Assembly: GCA_046349035.1 (NCBI GenBank)
Contig: JAXMDC010000003.1
Coordinates: forward strand, 62,001-126,000
Reading direction: 5' to 3'
DNA from: JAXMDC01 sp046349035
GTDB taxonomy: Bacteria > Pseudomonadota > Alphaproteobacteria > Rhizobiales > Kaistiaceae
DNA length: 64,000 nt
Part shown: piece after piece, positions 19,043 through 28,083 of the stretch
How positions within the stretch are numbered: the stretch's first letter is position 1
How the letters are laid out: each line of letters begins with the position of its first letter
Position numbers and translations under genes: made by a program
The notes under the pieces: model-generated
What the model saw: only the letters and a program-made list of their open reading frames with translations
Database searches by the model: none
Told to the model about the DNA's origin: nothing

Positions 19043-20554
19043 ATGGACCAGCCCGACCCGCCCGCCAACCGCCCGATCCACGCCGGGCCGCCGCACCCGC
19101 CGCTGGCGGAGGCGGAGGTCAAGCGCATCGTCTTTGGCGTGATCCTCTCGATCCTGCTCGGCGCGCTCGACCAGACGATCGTCGCCACCGCGTTGCCGAC
19201 CATCGGCCGCGACCTCCACGACTTCCAGAACCTCGGCTGGGTGGTCACCGCCTATCTGCTGGCCTCCACCGCGGCAACGCCGCTCTACGGCAAGCTCAGC
19301 GACATCCACGGCCGCCAGCCGCTGCTGATGATCGCCATCGGCCTCTTCGTCGCCGGCAGCATCGCCGCGGCGCTCGCCGATTCGATGATGCTGCTGATCC
19401 TGGCGCGCGGGCTACAAGGGCTCGGCGGCGGCGGACTGATGTCGCTCGGACAGACGATCATCGCCGACGTGGTGCCGCCGCGCGAACGCGGGCGCTTCCA
19501 GGCCTATTTCGCGGCGGTGTTCATGGCCTCCTCGCTCGGCGGGCCGGTGATCGGCGGCTTCCTCGCCGAGCGGCTGCATTGGACGCTGATCTTCTGGATC
19601 AACCTGCCGCTCGCGGCGGTGGCGACGGCGGTGACCGTCCGCTCCCTCGCCAAGCTGCCGCGCCACGAGCGGCCGCACCGGCTCGACATCCTCGGCGCGG
19701 CGCTTCTCGCCGGCGCGGCGATCGCGCTCAACCTCGCCCTCACCTGGGGCGGCTCGACCTTTGCCTGGACCTCGCCGGAAATTCTCGGCCTCCTCGGCGC
19801 TTCGGCGGCGCTGTGGGCGCTGCTGGTGTGGCGGCTGTTGACCGCGCCGGAGCCGTTCGTGCCGCTCGCCGTGCTGCACGACCGCGTGGTCCGCTACGGG
19901 ACGCTCTGCATCTTCTTCGGCTTCGGCTCCCTGGTCGGGCTCTCGATCTACCTGCCGATCTATTACGAGGCGGTCGAGCATCTCAGCGCCGACATGTCGG
20001 GCATCGCCCTGATGGTGATTACCGGCGGCTCGGTGATCGGCGCCAATGTCTCCGGCCGGCTGATGATGCGGGTCAAGCATTACAAGCGGTCCGGCCTGAT
20101 CGGCCTCGGCGGTGGCGCAGTGGCTATGGCGGTGCTGGCGCTCCTTCCGGCCGGGACGCCCTTCGCGGTCGCCGAGACGCTGCTGGCGCTGGCGGGCATC
20201 GGCATCGGCACGGTGTTTCCGCTGACTACGGTGACGGTGCAGAACGCCGTCGAGCCGCACCAGATCGGCACCGCGACCGGCATGCTCAACCTCGCGCGCT
20301 CGCTCGGCGGCGCCATCGTCGTCGCGGTGTTCGGGGCGATCTTCCTCGCCGAAAGCGGCCGGGGCGGCAAGGCGCTGAGCGCCCTGCTGGCGCCGGGCGC
20401 CGCCGCTGGCGCCGACTTCCACGGCGCCTTCCGCCTGATCTTCGCGGCGTCGGCGGTCACGCTCGCCGCGTCGGTCGTGGCGTTGATGCAGGTCGAGGAG
20501 CGGCCGCTACGAGGCCGCGCGCCCCCGGCCGCGCCGGCCAAGCAGGGGCACTAG
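19043..20554 (+). CDS. MFS drug:H+ antiporter, DHA2 (EmrB/QacA) family
   Basis: A 503-residue multi-pass exporter with about 14 predicted membrane segments. The first segment carries the DHA2 hallmark 'LLGALDQTIVATALPTIG' and the loop 2-3 motif A 'GKLSDIHGRQPLLM' is intact; 'LGGPVIGGFLAE' resembles antiporter motif C. It should export hydrophobic compounds in exchange for protons; the substrate cannot be read from sequence. No TetR-type regulator or membrane-fusion partner is adjacent. Its stop overlaps the stop of the convergent thiE gene within a shared ctag (20551-20554). Confidence 0.92.
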   Translation: MDQPDPPANRPIHAGPPHPPLAEAEVKRIVFGVILSILLGALDQTIVATALPTIGRDLHDFQNLGWVVTAYLLASTAATPLYGKLSDIHGRQPLLMIAIGLFVAGSIAAALADSMMLLILARGLQGLGGGGLMSLGQTIIADVVPPRERGRFQAYFAAVFMASSLGGPVIGGFLAERLHWTLIFWINLPLAAVATAVTVRSLAKLPRHERPHRLDILGAALLAGAAIALNLALTWGGSTFAWTSPEILGLLGASAALWALLVWRLLTAPEPFVPLAVLHDRVVRYGTLCIFFGFGSLVGLSIYLPIYYEAVEHLSADMSGIALMVITGGSVIGANVSGRLMMRVKHYKRSGLIGLGGGAVAMAVLALLPAGTPFAVAETLLALAGIGIGTVFPLTTVTVQNAVEPHQIGTATGMLNLARSLGGAIVVAVFGAIFLAESGRGGKALSALLAPGAAAGADFHGAFRLIFAASAVTLAASVVALMQVEERPLRGRAPPAAPAKQGH

Positions 20555-21189
20555 CGCCGCGCCGCCTCCACCGCCGCGCGGATGGCCGCGGCGGCGGCGC
20601 GGGGATCGGGTGCCGCGGCAATCGCCGAGACCACGGCAACGCCGGCCGCTCCGGCGCGGACGACGTCAGCCGCATTGCCGGCGTCGAGGCCGCCGATGGC
20701 GACGATCGGCAGGCGCGTGCGAGCGGCGACAGCGCGGAGGCCGGCAAGGCCCATCGGTAGGGCGGCGTCGCCCTTGGTCGCGGTCGCGTAGATCGGGCCG
20801 ACACCGAGATAATCGACGCCGCTGAGATCGGCGCCGTCGAGATCGGCGGGCGCCGTGATCGAGAGGCCGAGGATGCGGCCCTCGCCGATCAGCCGCCGCG
20901 CATCGGCGACCGCCATGTCGGACTGGCCGACATGGACGCCGTCGGCATCGGCAGCGAGCGCGACATCGACGCGGTCGTTGACGATCAGCGGTATGCCGAG
21001 CGGGGCGAGCAGCGCCTTCAATTCGCGCGCCGCGGCGACGAGGTCGCGGGTGGTGGCCTCGCGGTCGCGGAGCTGCACCAGCGTCGCGCCGCCGGCGACG
21101 GCGGCCGCCACGGTCGCGGCAATGCCGCGCGGGCCGGAGAGGCGGCGGTCGGTCAGGAGGTAAAGCGAGAGGTCGAAGCGCGGCTTCAC
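20551..21189 (-). CDS. thiE: Thiamine-phosphate synthase
   Basis: A 212-residue TIM-barrel enzyme joining HMP-PP and thiazole phosphate. Motifs: 'GGATLVQLRDREA', 'LIVNDRVDVALAADADGVHV', 'GVGPIYATATKGDA' and 'IVAIGGLDAGNA'. GTG 21189 is preferred because it begins right before 'KPRFDLSLYLLTDRR' and lies just past the thiM stop; a longer frame to 21285 would overlap thiM by over 80 bases. Second gene of the TPP-riboswitch-controlled thiM-thiE unit. Confidence 0.92.
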   Translation of the reverse strand: MKPRFDLSLYLLTDRRLSGPRGIAATVAAAVAGGATLVQLRDREATTRDLVAAARELKALLAPLGIPLIVNDRVDVALAADADGVHVGQSDMAVADARRLIGEGRILGLSITAPADLDGADLSGVDYLGVGPIYATATKGDAALPMGLAGLRAVAARTRLPIVAIGGLDAGNAADVVRAGAAGVAVVSAIAAAPDPRAAAAAIRAAVEAARR

Positions 21190-21202
21190 TTGGCGCTCGC
21201 TA

Positions 21203-22129
21203 CTAGGCACCGGCCGATTGGGCGCTGGCCGAGCGGACGGTTGCCCCCTGCGCGAGGCCCTTGGCGTTGAGGCGATAGAGCGCATCGATCAGTTCGGCCG
21301 GGAGGTGGCCGGGGCCACGCTCGGCGACGCGCATGCCGGCTTCCTTGCCGGCAGCCTTGAAGGCGGCGAGCGCCGCCACCGCCGCCGACATCGGCGAGAC
21401 GACGGCGGCGAAGGCAGCAGTGGTGGCAGTCAGCGCGCAGCCGAAGGCGGTCGAGAGCGGCATCAGCGCGTGGCCGCCGTCGAGGGCGACGACGGTCTTG
21501 CCGTCGGTGGCATAGTCGGTGGCGCCGGTGACGGCGACGACCGCGCCGGTGCGGCCGGCAAGGCTCCAGGCGGCAGATATGGCCGCCTCGGCCGGAGCGG
21601 CGGAGTCGACGCCCTTCGGCTTGGCGCCTGCGGCGCCGGCAAGCGCCATGATCTCGCTGGCGTTGCCGCGGACGATCGACGGCTTCAGCGCCACCAGTTC
21701 GGCGGCGACGCGCGTGCGATAGGGCGTCGCGCCGCAGCCGACCGGGTCGAGCACCCAGGGCTTGCCGAGCGCCACCGCCTTCTTGGCGGCAAGGCGCATC
21801 GCCTCGACCCAGGGCGGCGACAGCGTGCCGATGTTGATGGCGAGAGCATCGGAGATGGCGAGGAAGTCCTCGACCTCCTCGGCGGCGTGGACCATCGCCG
21901 GCGAGGCGCCGAGGGCGAGGAGGACGTTGGCGGCAATCGTCATCGCCACGTAGTTGGTGATGTTGTGGACGAGCGGCCGCCGGGTGCGGAGCGCCGCCAG
22001 CGCCTCGGCGGCGCCGTTGGCGGTGAGCGGCACGCTGTAGGCGGGCGGCGCGCCGGCGCTCGCCGGAAGGCTCGCCAGCAGTTGCTCCAGCAAGGGGGCG
22101 GGTTTGGCGGGGGGCTGGTCCTTGGACAT
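21203..22129 (-). CDS. thiM: Hydroxyethylthiazole kinase
   Basis: A 308-residue ThiM that phosphorylates the thiazole alcohol THZ for salvage. Motifs: 'VHNITNYVAMTIAANVLLAL', 'EEVEDFLAISDALAINIGTL' and 'PWVLDPVGCGATPYR'; the Cys of 'FGCALTATTAAF' occupies the active-site position. It has about 40 extra N-terminal residues (Pro/Ala-rich) compared with the usual about 265. ATG 22129 has a gagg element 6 bases upstream. A TPP riboswitch precedes it, so this is salvage rather than de novo synthesis; thiC, thiG and thiD are not in the window. Confidence 0.93.
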   Translation of the reverse strand: MSKDQPPAKPAPLLEQLLASLPASAGAPPAYSVPLTANGAAEALAALRTRRPLVHNITNYVAMTIAANVLLALGASPAMVHAAEEVEDFLAISDALAINIGTLSPPWVEAMRLAAKKAVALGKPWVLDPVGCGATPYRTRVAAELVALKPSIVRGNASEIMALAGAAGAKPKGVDSAAPAEAAISAAWSLAGRTGAVVAVTGATDYATDGKTVVALDGGHALMPLSTAFGCALTATTAAFAAVVSPMSAAVAALAAFKAAGKEAGMRVAERGPGHLPAELIDALYRLNAKGLAQGATVRSASAQSAGA

Positions 22130-22189
22130 CGACGGGGCCTCTTCGCTTGCCGGCCGGACGGACGCGACAAGCAGCCCGGCTGGGGCCAC

Positions 22190-22283
22190 CCCGTCTCAAT
22201 CCCTCCGCCGGTACGAGCCGGATCAGGTTCGACGGGTTGGCGGCAAGCCGCCTCTCAGCCCGGCAAGGGCACCCCGTTGAGAG
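22190..22283 (-). promoter_or_regulatory. TPP riboswitch (THI element)
   Basis: Read on the minus strand, the conserved blocks are all present in order: 'ggggtgcc', 'gggctgagaggcggc', 'aacccgtcgaacctgatcc' and 'taccggcggagggatt'. It lies 61 bases upstream of thiM. By analogy with alphaproteobacterial thiM leaders it probably represses thiM-thiE when thiamine pyrophosphate is plentiful. Confidence 0.95.
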
Positions 22284-22333
22284 GCAGGGAACGTAAGCGC
22301 GGGGGCGCAGGCGCGCAAGTCGCCGGTGTGTTC

Positions 22334-22519
22334 CTCCCTCCCCCCGCGCAGCGGTGGGGAGGGACTAAGGGTGGGGCGTGGCCGTCCAACACACCGTCGG
22401 AACAGCGCCTCACGCAAACTGCGGGGGAAGGCGGCCTCGGCATGCCCCCCCAAAGCGTCGCGGCGGTTGAGGCGCCCCCCACCCTTGATCCCTCCCCACC
22501 GCTGCGCGGGGGGAGGGAG
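22334..22519. repeat. Inverted repeat pair (family D), 43-base arms
   Basis: Left arm 22334-22376 and right arm 22477-22519 are reverse complements with about two mismatches (core 'ccgcgcagcggtggggaggg'). They lie in the gap between the TPP riboswitch and the end of glcF. The unit resembles family A in composition but not in sequence. A 100-base spacer between the arms holds no gene. Confidence 0.88.
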
Positions 22520-22574
22520 ACTCGTTAACCCCCGTGGGGCGAAAGCGTCGCTCGCGCCTGCAGCCTTGGGTTGG

Positions 22575-23873
22575 CTACGCCATCTCAGCCGGCTTCGGGC
22601 CGCCATAGGCCCAGTCGAGCAGTTCGACGGTGTGGACCACCGGCACGCCGGCGCCGGCAGTGAGCTGGGCGATGCAGCCGATATTGCCGGTGGCGACCAG
22701 TTGCGGCTGAACGCTGGCGATGTTGGCGAGCTTGCGGTCGCGGAGGCGCTCGGCGAGTTCCGACTGAAGGATGTTGTAGGTGCCGGCGGAGCCGCAGCAG
22801 AGATGCCCCTCGGGGATCTCGCGGACGGCAAAGCCGGCGCGGGCGAGGAGCGCCTTCGGTGCCTGCTTGACCTGCTGGCCGTGCTGCAGCGAACAGGCGG
22901 CATGATAGGCGACGGCAAGGCCGCTGCCGGCGACGGGACGGCCGAGGTCGAGCCCTTCCAAGAACTCGCTGACGTCCTTCGCCATCGCCGAGACGCGGGC
23001 GGCCTTGGCGGCATAGTCGGGGTCGGCGCGGAGCATGAAGCCGTAATCCTTCAGCGTCGTGCCGCAGCCGGAGGTGGTGATGACGATCGCCTCGATGCCG
23101 TCCTTCTCGATGAGGCGGGTCCAGCGGTCGACGGCCTTCTTGGCGTAGTCCAGCGCCTCGGCGTGGCGGCCCATGTGATGGACCAGCGCGCCGCAGCAGC
23201 CGTCGTCCTCGCCGACCGGCACGACCTCGATGCCGTTCCGCGCCAGGAGCCGCTTGGCAGCCGCGTTGATCTCCGGCCGCAGCACCGGCTGGGCGCAGCC
23301 CTCCAGCATGCCGACACGGCGGACCTTACCGGGGCGGACCGGGTCGAGGCGGCGAAGATTGGCCTCGCCGGCGGCGCTGCGGCGCGGCGGCAGGAGGCCG
23401 AGCATGGCGCGGAAGGGAGCAAAGGGCCCGCCCATGAGCGGCGCGAACGGCTTGCCGAGACGGCCGAGCTCCAACGCCACGGCGAAGCGCTCGCGATATG
23501 GGAGGACGCGGGCGAGGAGCGTGCGCAGGAACCGCTGCCAGGGCGAGCGGGTGTAGGTCGCCTCGACATGGGCGCGGGCGTGATCGACGAGGTGCATGTA
23601 GTGGACGCCGGAGGGGCACGTCGTCATGCAGGCGAGGCACGACAGGCAGCGGTCGATGTGGGTCACCACCTCTTTGGTCGCCGGCTTCTCCTTCTCCAGC
23701 ATCTCCTTCATCAGATAGATGCGGCCGCGCGGGGAATCGAGTTCGTCGCCGAGGAGGACGTAAGTCGGGCAAGTGGCGGTGCAGAAGCCGCAATGGACGC
23801 AGGAATGGATGATCCGCTCGGCCTCCTTGAGGTCGGGATCGGCCAGGGCGTGGATCGAGAACGAGGTCTGCAC
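22575..23873 (-). CDS. glcF: Glycolate oxidase iron-sulfur subunit
   Basis: A 432-residue protein with two 4Fe-4S ferredoxin motifs ('CVHCGFCTATCP' and 'CLSCLACMTTCP') in the first 100 residues, then two CCG domains ('GCAQPVLRPEI', 'DDGCCGALVHHMG', 'CCGSAGTYNILQ'). It passes electrons from the GlcD flavin towards the quinone pool. GTG 23873 lies 2 bases after the glcE stop; the frame continues upstream as a shadow of glcE, so it is not used. Third gene of glcD-glcE-glcF. Confidence 0.95.
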   Translation of the reverse strand: MQTSFSIHALADPDLKEAERIIHSCVHCGFCTATCPTYVLLGDELDSPRGRIYLMKEMLEKEKPATKEVVTHIDRCLSCLACMTTCPSGVHYMHLVDHARAHVEATYTRSPWQRFLRTLLARVLPYRERFAVALELGRLGKPFAPLMGGPFAPFRAMLGLLPPRRSAAGEANLRRLDPVRPGKVRRVGMLEGCAQPVLRPEINAAAKRLLARNGIEVVPVGEDDGCCGALVHHMGRHAEALDYAKKAVDRWTRLIEKDGIEAIVITTSGCGTTLKDYGFMLRADPDYAAKAARVSAMAKDVSEFLEGLDLGRPVAGSGLAVAYHAACSLQHGQQVKQAPKALLARAGFAVREIPEGHLCCGSAGTYNILQSELAERLRDRKLANIASVQPQLVATGNIGCIAQLTAGAGVPVVHTVELLDWAYGGPKPAEMA

Positions 23874-23875
23874 GG

Positions 23876-25111
23876 CTAGACTCCGGCGACCATGCGGCCG
23901 GGATTGAGGATGCCCGCCGGGTCGAACTCGCGCTTCAGCCGGGCCGACAGCATCGCCAGCGGCGCCGCCTCGGGCTGGAACACCGGCACGGCGCGGCGGG
24001 TTGCTTGCGGCGCCCGCATCAGCGTCGCATGCGCGCCTGGGAGCCCGGCGATGGCGCCGCGGACGACGGCGGCGCCGGCATCGGCCCCCTCCCCGCCGGC
24101 GACCCAGACGAGGCCACCGCCCCAATCGTAGAGGACGCGGCAGGCGCAGGCGGCGCGGATGGCGGCGACGACCGCCGGCGCGGCGCTCGGCTTCAGCGAC
24201 AGGCGCCACAAGGGCGTGCTTTCGCCGGCGGCGAGCGGCGCCAGCGCGGCGATGCCGCGCCAGAGGCTCCGCGAGGAGCCGGCGTCGAGGATCTCGGAGG
24301 ACGCAAAGCGCTTCAGGCCGATGGCAAGGCGTGCGGCGCGGTCGGCGACCGAGGCGGCAAACCCTTCCAGGCGGATCGCCGTGGTCGCCGGAGCGCCGTC
24401 GCGGCCGGGGACGTGGGCGCCGCCGGTGACGGAAAAGGGCGAGCCGAGACCGGCGGAGAGCGCGGCCACCGCCGCGGCGTCGTCAAGGCCGGAGACGACC
24501 AGCGTTGCCTCGGTCTCGGCCGCCGGGAGGACCTTGAAGGTCGCCTCGCTGATCACCGCGAGGGTGCCGTGCGAGCCGGCGAGCAGCTTTACCAGGTCGT
24601 AGCCGGTGACGTTCTTCATCACCCGCCCGCCGGATTTGACGATCTCAGCGGTGCCGGTGACGGCGCGAACGCCGATCAGGCTGTCGCGGACGGCGCCGGC
24701 CTGGATGCGGCGGGAGCCGGAGGCGTTGACGGCGACAAGGCCGCCGACGGTCGGCTCGCCGGCACTGCCGTAAAGCGGCCGGTGATCGAACGGCTCGAAG
24801 GGCAGCATCTGGCCGCGCGAGCCGAGCTCCCGTTCGACGACGCTGAGCGGCGTTCCGGCGCGGGCGGAAATGACCAGCTCCGCCGGCTCGTAAAGCGTGA
24901 TCCCGCTGAGGCCGCGGGTTGAGAGCGGCGCGGCATCGACCGGCCGGCCGAAGCCGGCGCGGGTGCCGCCGCCGGCAATCGCGAGCGGGGCGCGCCGTGT
25001 GGCGGCTTCGGCGATGAGGGCGGCGAGTTCACCCTCGGTTGCCGGAGCCGGGGCGGCCGCGGAACGCGGAGCGGCGGGGGGCCGCTGGGATGCGGTGTCG
25101 ATGCGATCCAT
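23876..25111 (-). CDS. glcE: Glycolate oxidase FAD-binding subunit
   Basis: A 411-residue FAD-linked oxidase of the PCMH fold. The FAD-binding region has 'PLAIAGGGTRAGFGR' and 'SAGEPTVGGLVAVNASGSRR'; 'VTGYDLVKLLAGSHGTLAVI' is the other conserved block. It is shorter than GlcD and lacks the oxidase C-domain sequence motifs, as normal for GlcE. The start follows the glcD stop by 4 bases. Confidence 0.94.
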   Translation of the reverse strand: MDRIDTASQRPPAAPRSAAAPAPATEGELAALIAEAATRRAPLAIAGGGTRAGFGRPVDAAPLSTRGLSGITLYEPAELVISARAGTPLSVVERELGSRGQMLPFEPFDHRPLYGSAGEPTVGGLVAVNASGSRRIQAGAVRDSLIGVRAVTGTAEIVKSGGRVMKNVTGYDLVKLLAGSHGTLAVISEATFKVLPAAETEATLVVSGLDDAAAVAALSAGLGSPFSVTGGAHVPGRDGAPATTAIRLEGFAASVADRAARLAIGLKRFASSEILDAGSSRSLWRGIAALAPLAAGESTPLWRLSLKPSAAPAVVAAIRAACACRVLYDWGGGLVWVAGGEGADAGAAVVRGAIAGLPGAHATLMRAPQATRRAVPVFQPEAAPLAMLSARLKREFDPAGILNPGRMVAGV

Positions 25112-25115
25112 TTGC

Positions 25116-26567
25116 CTAGAAGCCGCCTGCCCCCACCGCCGGCCGTCCGTCGAGCGGGAAGACCTTGGCCGGGTTGAGGCGCCAAGCGGGATCGAAGGCG
25201 CTCTTCACCCGCATCTGCAGGTCGAGGTCGGCGGGGGTGAACTGGACGCGCATCAGGTCGCGCTTCTCGATGCCGACACCGTGCTCGCCGGTGAGGCAGC
25301 CGCCCATCTCGACGCAGAGCTTCAAGATGTCGGCGCCGGCCCGCTCGGCCTTCTCCTGCTCGCCCGGCTTGTTGGCGTCGAAGAGGATCAGCGGGTGGAG
25401 GTTGCCGTCGCCGGCGTGGAAGACGTTGGCGACGGGGAGGCCGTAAGAGGCGCAGATCTCGCCGACCCGCACCAGCACCTCCGGCAGGCGGCCGGTCGGG
25501 ATGACGCCGTCCATGCAGAGATAGTCGGCGATCTGGCCCATGGCGCCGAAGGCGGCCTTGCGGCCTTTCCATATCGCCGCGCTCTCCGCTTCGGACTGGG
25601 AGATGCGGACGACGCTCGGCCGGTACGCCCCAGCGATCGCCTGGATGCGGGCAAGGAGGTCGGCGACCTCGGCGGGCGAGCCCTCGACCTCGACGATCAG
25701 CAGCGCCTCGACATCGAGCGGATAGCCGGCATGGGCGAAGTCCTCGCAGGCCTTGATCGCCGGGCCGTCCATGTACTCGATGGCGACCGGCAGGATGCCG
25801 GCGGCGATGATCGCGGCGACGCAGGCGCCGGCATCGGCCGCCGACTGGAAGCCCATCAGCATCGGCCGCGCGCCCTCGGCGGAGCGGAGGATGCGCACCG
25901 TCGCCTCGGTGACGACGCCAAGCTGGCCCTCCGAGCCGACGACGAGGCCGAGCAGGTCGTAGCCGGCACTGTCGAGCGCGGCGCCGCCAATCTCGACCAC
26001 CGTGCCGTCGACCAGCACCATCGTCACGCCGAGGACGTTGTTGGTGGTGACGCCGTGCTTCAGGCAATGCGCGCCGCCGGAGTTCATGGCGATGTTGCCG
26101 CCGATGGTGCAGGCAAGCTGGCTCGACGGATCGGGGGCGTAGAAGAAGCCGCGATGGGAGACCGCGCCGGTGATGGCGAGGTTGGTGACGCCGGCGCCGA
26201 CGCGGGCGGTGCGGTTGGCGGTGTCGATCTCGGCGATGGTGTTGAGGCGCGAGAGGCCGAGCACCACCGCGTCCTCGGTCGGCAGCGCGCCGCCGACCAG
26301 CGAGGTGCCGGCGCCGCGGGCGATGACCTTGACGCCCTCGCGATCGAGGAAGGCCATGACCTTGGAGACCTCCTCGGTCGAGCGTGGCAGAACGACCGCG
26401 AGCGGCAGCTGGCGGTAGGCGGTCAGCGCGTCGGTCTCGTAAGCCCGCCGCTCGTTCGCCGAATCGATCACGCCGTCCCAGCCGAGAATGCCGACAAGGC
26501 CGGCGACGATCTCGGCGCGGCGGGCGAGGATCGCCGCATCGGGCGGGGGAAAGGCGATGGCGGTCAT
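25116..26567 (-). CDS. glcD: Glycolate oxidase catalytic subunit
   Basis: A 483-residue FAD-dependent enzyme oxidising glycolate (and often D-lactate) to glyoxylate. FAD-binding signatures 'VIARGAGTSLVGGALP' and 'CTIGGNIAMNSGGAHCLKHG', and the C-terminal 'CLTGEHGVGIEKRDLM'. It opens the tightly packed glcDEF operon. The neighbouring frameshifted FMN enzyme acts on related 2-hydroxy acids. No GlcC-type regulator is adjacent. Confidence 0.95.
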   Translation of the reverse strand: MTAIAFPPPDAAILARRAEIVAGLVGILGWDGVIDSANERRAYETDALTAYRQLPLAVVLPRSTEEVSKVMAFLDREGVKVIARGAGTSLVGGALPTEDAVVLGLSRLNTIAEIDTANRTARVGAGVTNLAITGAVSHRGFFYAPDPSSQLACTIGGNIAMNSGGAHCLKHGVTTNNVLGVTMVLVDGTVVEIGGAALDSAGYDLLGLVVGSEGQLGVVTEATVRILRSAEGARPMLMGFQSAADAGACVAAIIAAGILPVAIEYMDGPAIKACEDFAHAGYPLDVEALLIVEVEGSPAEVADLLARIQAIAGAYRPSVVRISQSEAESAAIWKGRKAAFGAMGQIADYLCMDGVIPTGRLPEVLVRVGEICASYGLPVANVFHAGDGNLHPLILFDANKPGEQEKAERAGADILKLCVEMGGCLTGEHGVGIEKRDLMRVQFTPADLDLQMRVKSAFDPAWRLNPAKVFPLDGRPAVGAGGF

Positions 26568-26607
26568 CGGTGTCGGCTCTCGTCGTGCTCTTCGGTCTTG
26601 GTGCTCA

Positions 26608-26659
26608 GCGGTCTTTGTCAGCGGTCTTTGCTCAACGGTCCTTGCTCAACGGTCCTTGC
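26608..26659. repeat. Short tandem repeat, 13-14 bp units
   Basis: Four units of the form 'cggtc(t/c)ttgctcaa' in a row, with an earlier degenerate unit around 26593. The last unit encodes the C-terminus of the DUF3422 protein (its stop is at 26646). Probably replication slippage. Confidence 0.8.
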
Positions 26660-27953
26660 CGCCCGGCTCGTCGTCGCCGCCATGAGCGGCGCGGATGCGG
26701 CGGACCAGCAGCCAAATCACCAGCGCCACCGGCAGCACCGCAAGGCCGGTAATCATAGCCGGATCGGGGAGGCGCATCACCTCGCCCGCGCTCTTGGCAA
26801 CATAGCCAATCAAACCAACCACATAGTAGCTGACGGCGGCGACCGAAAGACCTTCGACGGTCTGCTGCAGGCGGAGCTGCATGCGGGCGCGGCTGTTCAT
26901 CGACGCCAGGAGTTCGCGGTTCTGCTGTTCGAGCTCGACCTCAATGCGGGTGCGGAGGAGGTTGGCGGCGCGCGACAGGCGATCCGACAGGTCGGCCATG
27001 CGACGCTCGGCGGTGGCGCAGGTGGAAAGGGCCGGCGCCATGCGGCGGTTTAGGAACGAACTCCAGCGGGAATGCTCGGGCACCGGCCCCTCGCGGAGCG
27101 AGGTCAGGCGGAGGCGGACAATCTCGGCATAGGCGCGGGTCGCGCCGAAGCGATAGGCGGTGGCGGCGGCCTCGGTTTCGAGGCGCCCGGCGAGTTCGGT
27201 CAGTTCGTCGAGAAGCGCGCGGTTGGCGGTGATGTCGACGCTCTCGCCGATGTGGCCGGTCGCGCCGAGGAGGCCGCGCTCGACCTCGGCGATCACCGGC
27301 TGGAGGCGCTGCGCCTCGGGAAGACCGAGGAGGGCCAGCGTGCGGTAGGTCTCGACCTCGACGATCCGCTGCACCATCGGGCCGATCTCGTAGGGCAAGA
27401 GGCCGCGGTCGATGATGGTGAAGCGCGTCAGGCCGTCGGCGTCGCTCCTGAAGTCGGTGACGCCGATGGCGCGTTCGTCGCGGAAGGCGGAGACCGACAC
27501 CGAGCCGCTGTCGAAGCCGGCGACCACTTCCTCGATCGGGCGACTGTCGGTGACGAGGTCGAGGCGGGTGGCGACGATCATCGGCCCCGGCGCCTCGAAG
27601 TCGCGGTAGAAGAAATCGCAGCAGGCGTCGGGGAGCGTGCCGTCGGCCGGCCGCGGCGCGTCGACGCTGTAAGTGGTGAACTCGGTGTGGACCTCGAAGC
27701 GGAGGCGCGCATCGCCGATCTCGACGATGTGATGGCGGTCGCCATGAGCCGGCGGGCGGACACCGAGCCGCAGGCAGCGCTCGGTCAGCGCCTCCAGCGC
27801 TGCGTCGCCAGCGGCGCCGTCGGTCATGAAGGCGTAGTGCAGGATAACGCGGGGCGGCCGCATCACCTGGAACGGCCGGGCGTGGATCTCGTTCAGCACC
27901 CGCTCGCGGAGCGGATGGGGGGCAAAGGCGCGGGCGCGTCTCGTCTCGCTCAT
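26646..27953 (-). CDS. DUF3422-family membrane protein
   Basis: A 435-residue protein with the family start 'HPLRERVLNEIHARPF' and a C-terminal pair of membrane segments ('GLSVAAVSYYVVGLIGYVA' and 'GLAVLPVALVIWLLV'). The middle is helical with 'CATAERRMADLSDRLSRAA', consistent with a coiled coil just before the membrane hairpin. DUF3422 is common in alpha- and betaproteobacteria; its function is unknown. ATG 27953 has a strong purine-rich Shine-Dalgarno (gaggggaggggc). The last codons fall within a short tandem repeat. Confidence 0.88.
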   Translation of the reverse strand: MSETRRARAFAPHPLRERVLNEIHARPFQVMRPPRVILHYAFMTDGAAGDAALEALTERCLRLGVRPPAHGDRHHIVEIGDARLRFEVHTEFTTYSVDAPRPADGTLPDACCDFFYRDFEAPGPMIVATRLDLVTDSRPIEEVVAGFDSGSVSVSAFRDERAIGVTDFRSDADGLTRFTIIDRGLLPYEIGPMVQRIVEVETYRTLALLGLPEAQRLQPVIAEVERGLLGATGHIGESVDITANRALLDELTELAGRLETEAAATAYRFGATRAYAEIVRLRLTSLREGPVPEHSRWSSFLNRRMAPALSTCATAERRMADLSDRLSRAANLLRTRIEVELEQQNRELLASMNSRARMQLRLQQTVEGLSVAAVSYYVVGLIGYVAKSAGEVMRLPDPAMITGLAVLPVALVIWLLVRRIRAAHGGDDEPGGKDR

Positions 27954-28083
27954 GCCCCTCCCCTCTCCCTCTTGCGGCCACGGCCCGGCCGATGCTTGAT
28001 CGCCGCGCTCTCCCCCTGCTATCGACCGCAAGCCCCGGAAACAACGGGAAAAAGCGGCCGCCAGGCCCTGGGAGCGGTTAACG

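Noticed and set aside
21189..21285. Upstream start for thiE within thiM
   Set aside because: Would overlap thiM by over 80 bases and add residues that are shadows of thiM codons.
26593..26659. CRISPR-like array
   Set aside because: Units are 13-14 bp, contiguous without spacers, and there are no cas genes.
24897..27053. 718-codon plus-strand open frame across glcE-glcD
   Set aside because: Runs antisense to three well-supported genes and has a composition typical of shadow frames.
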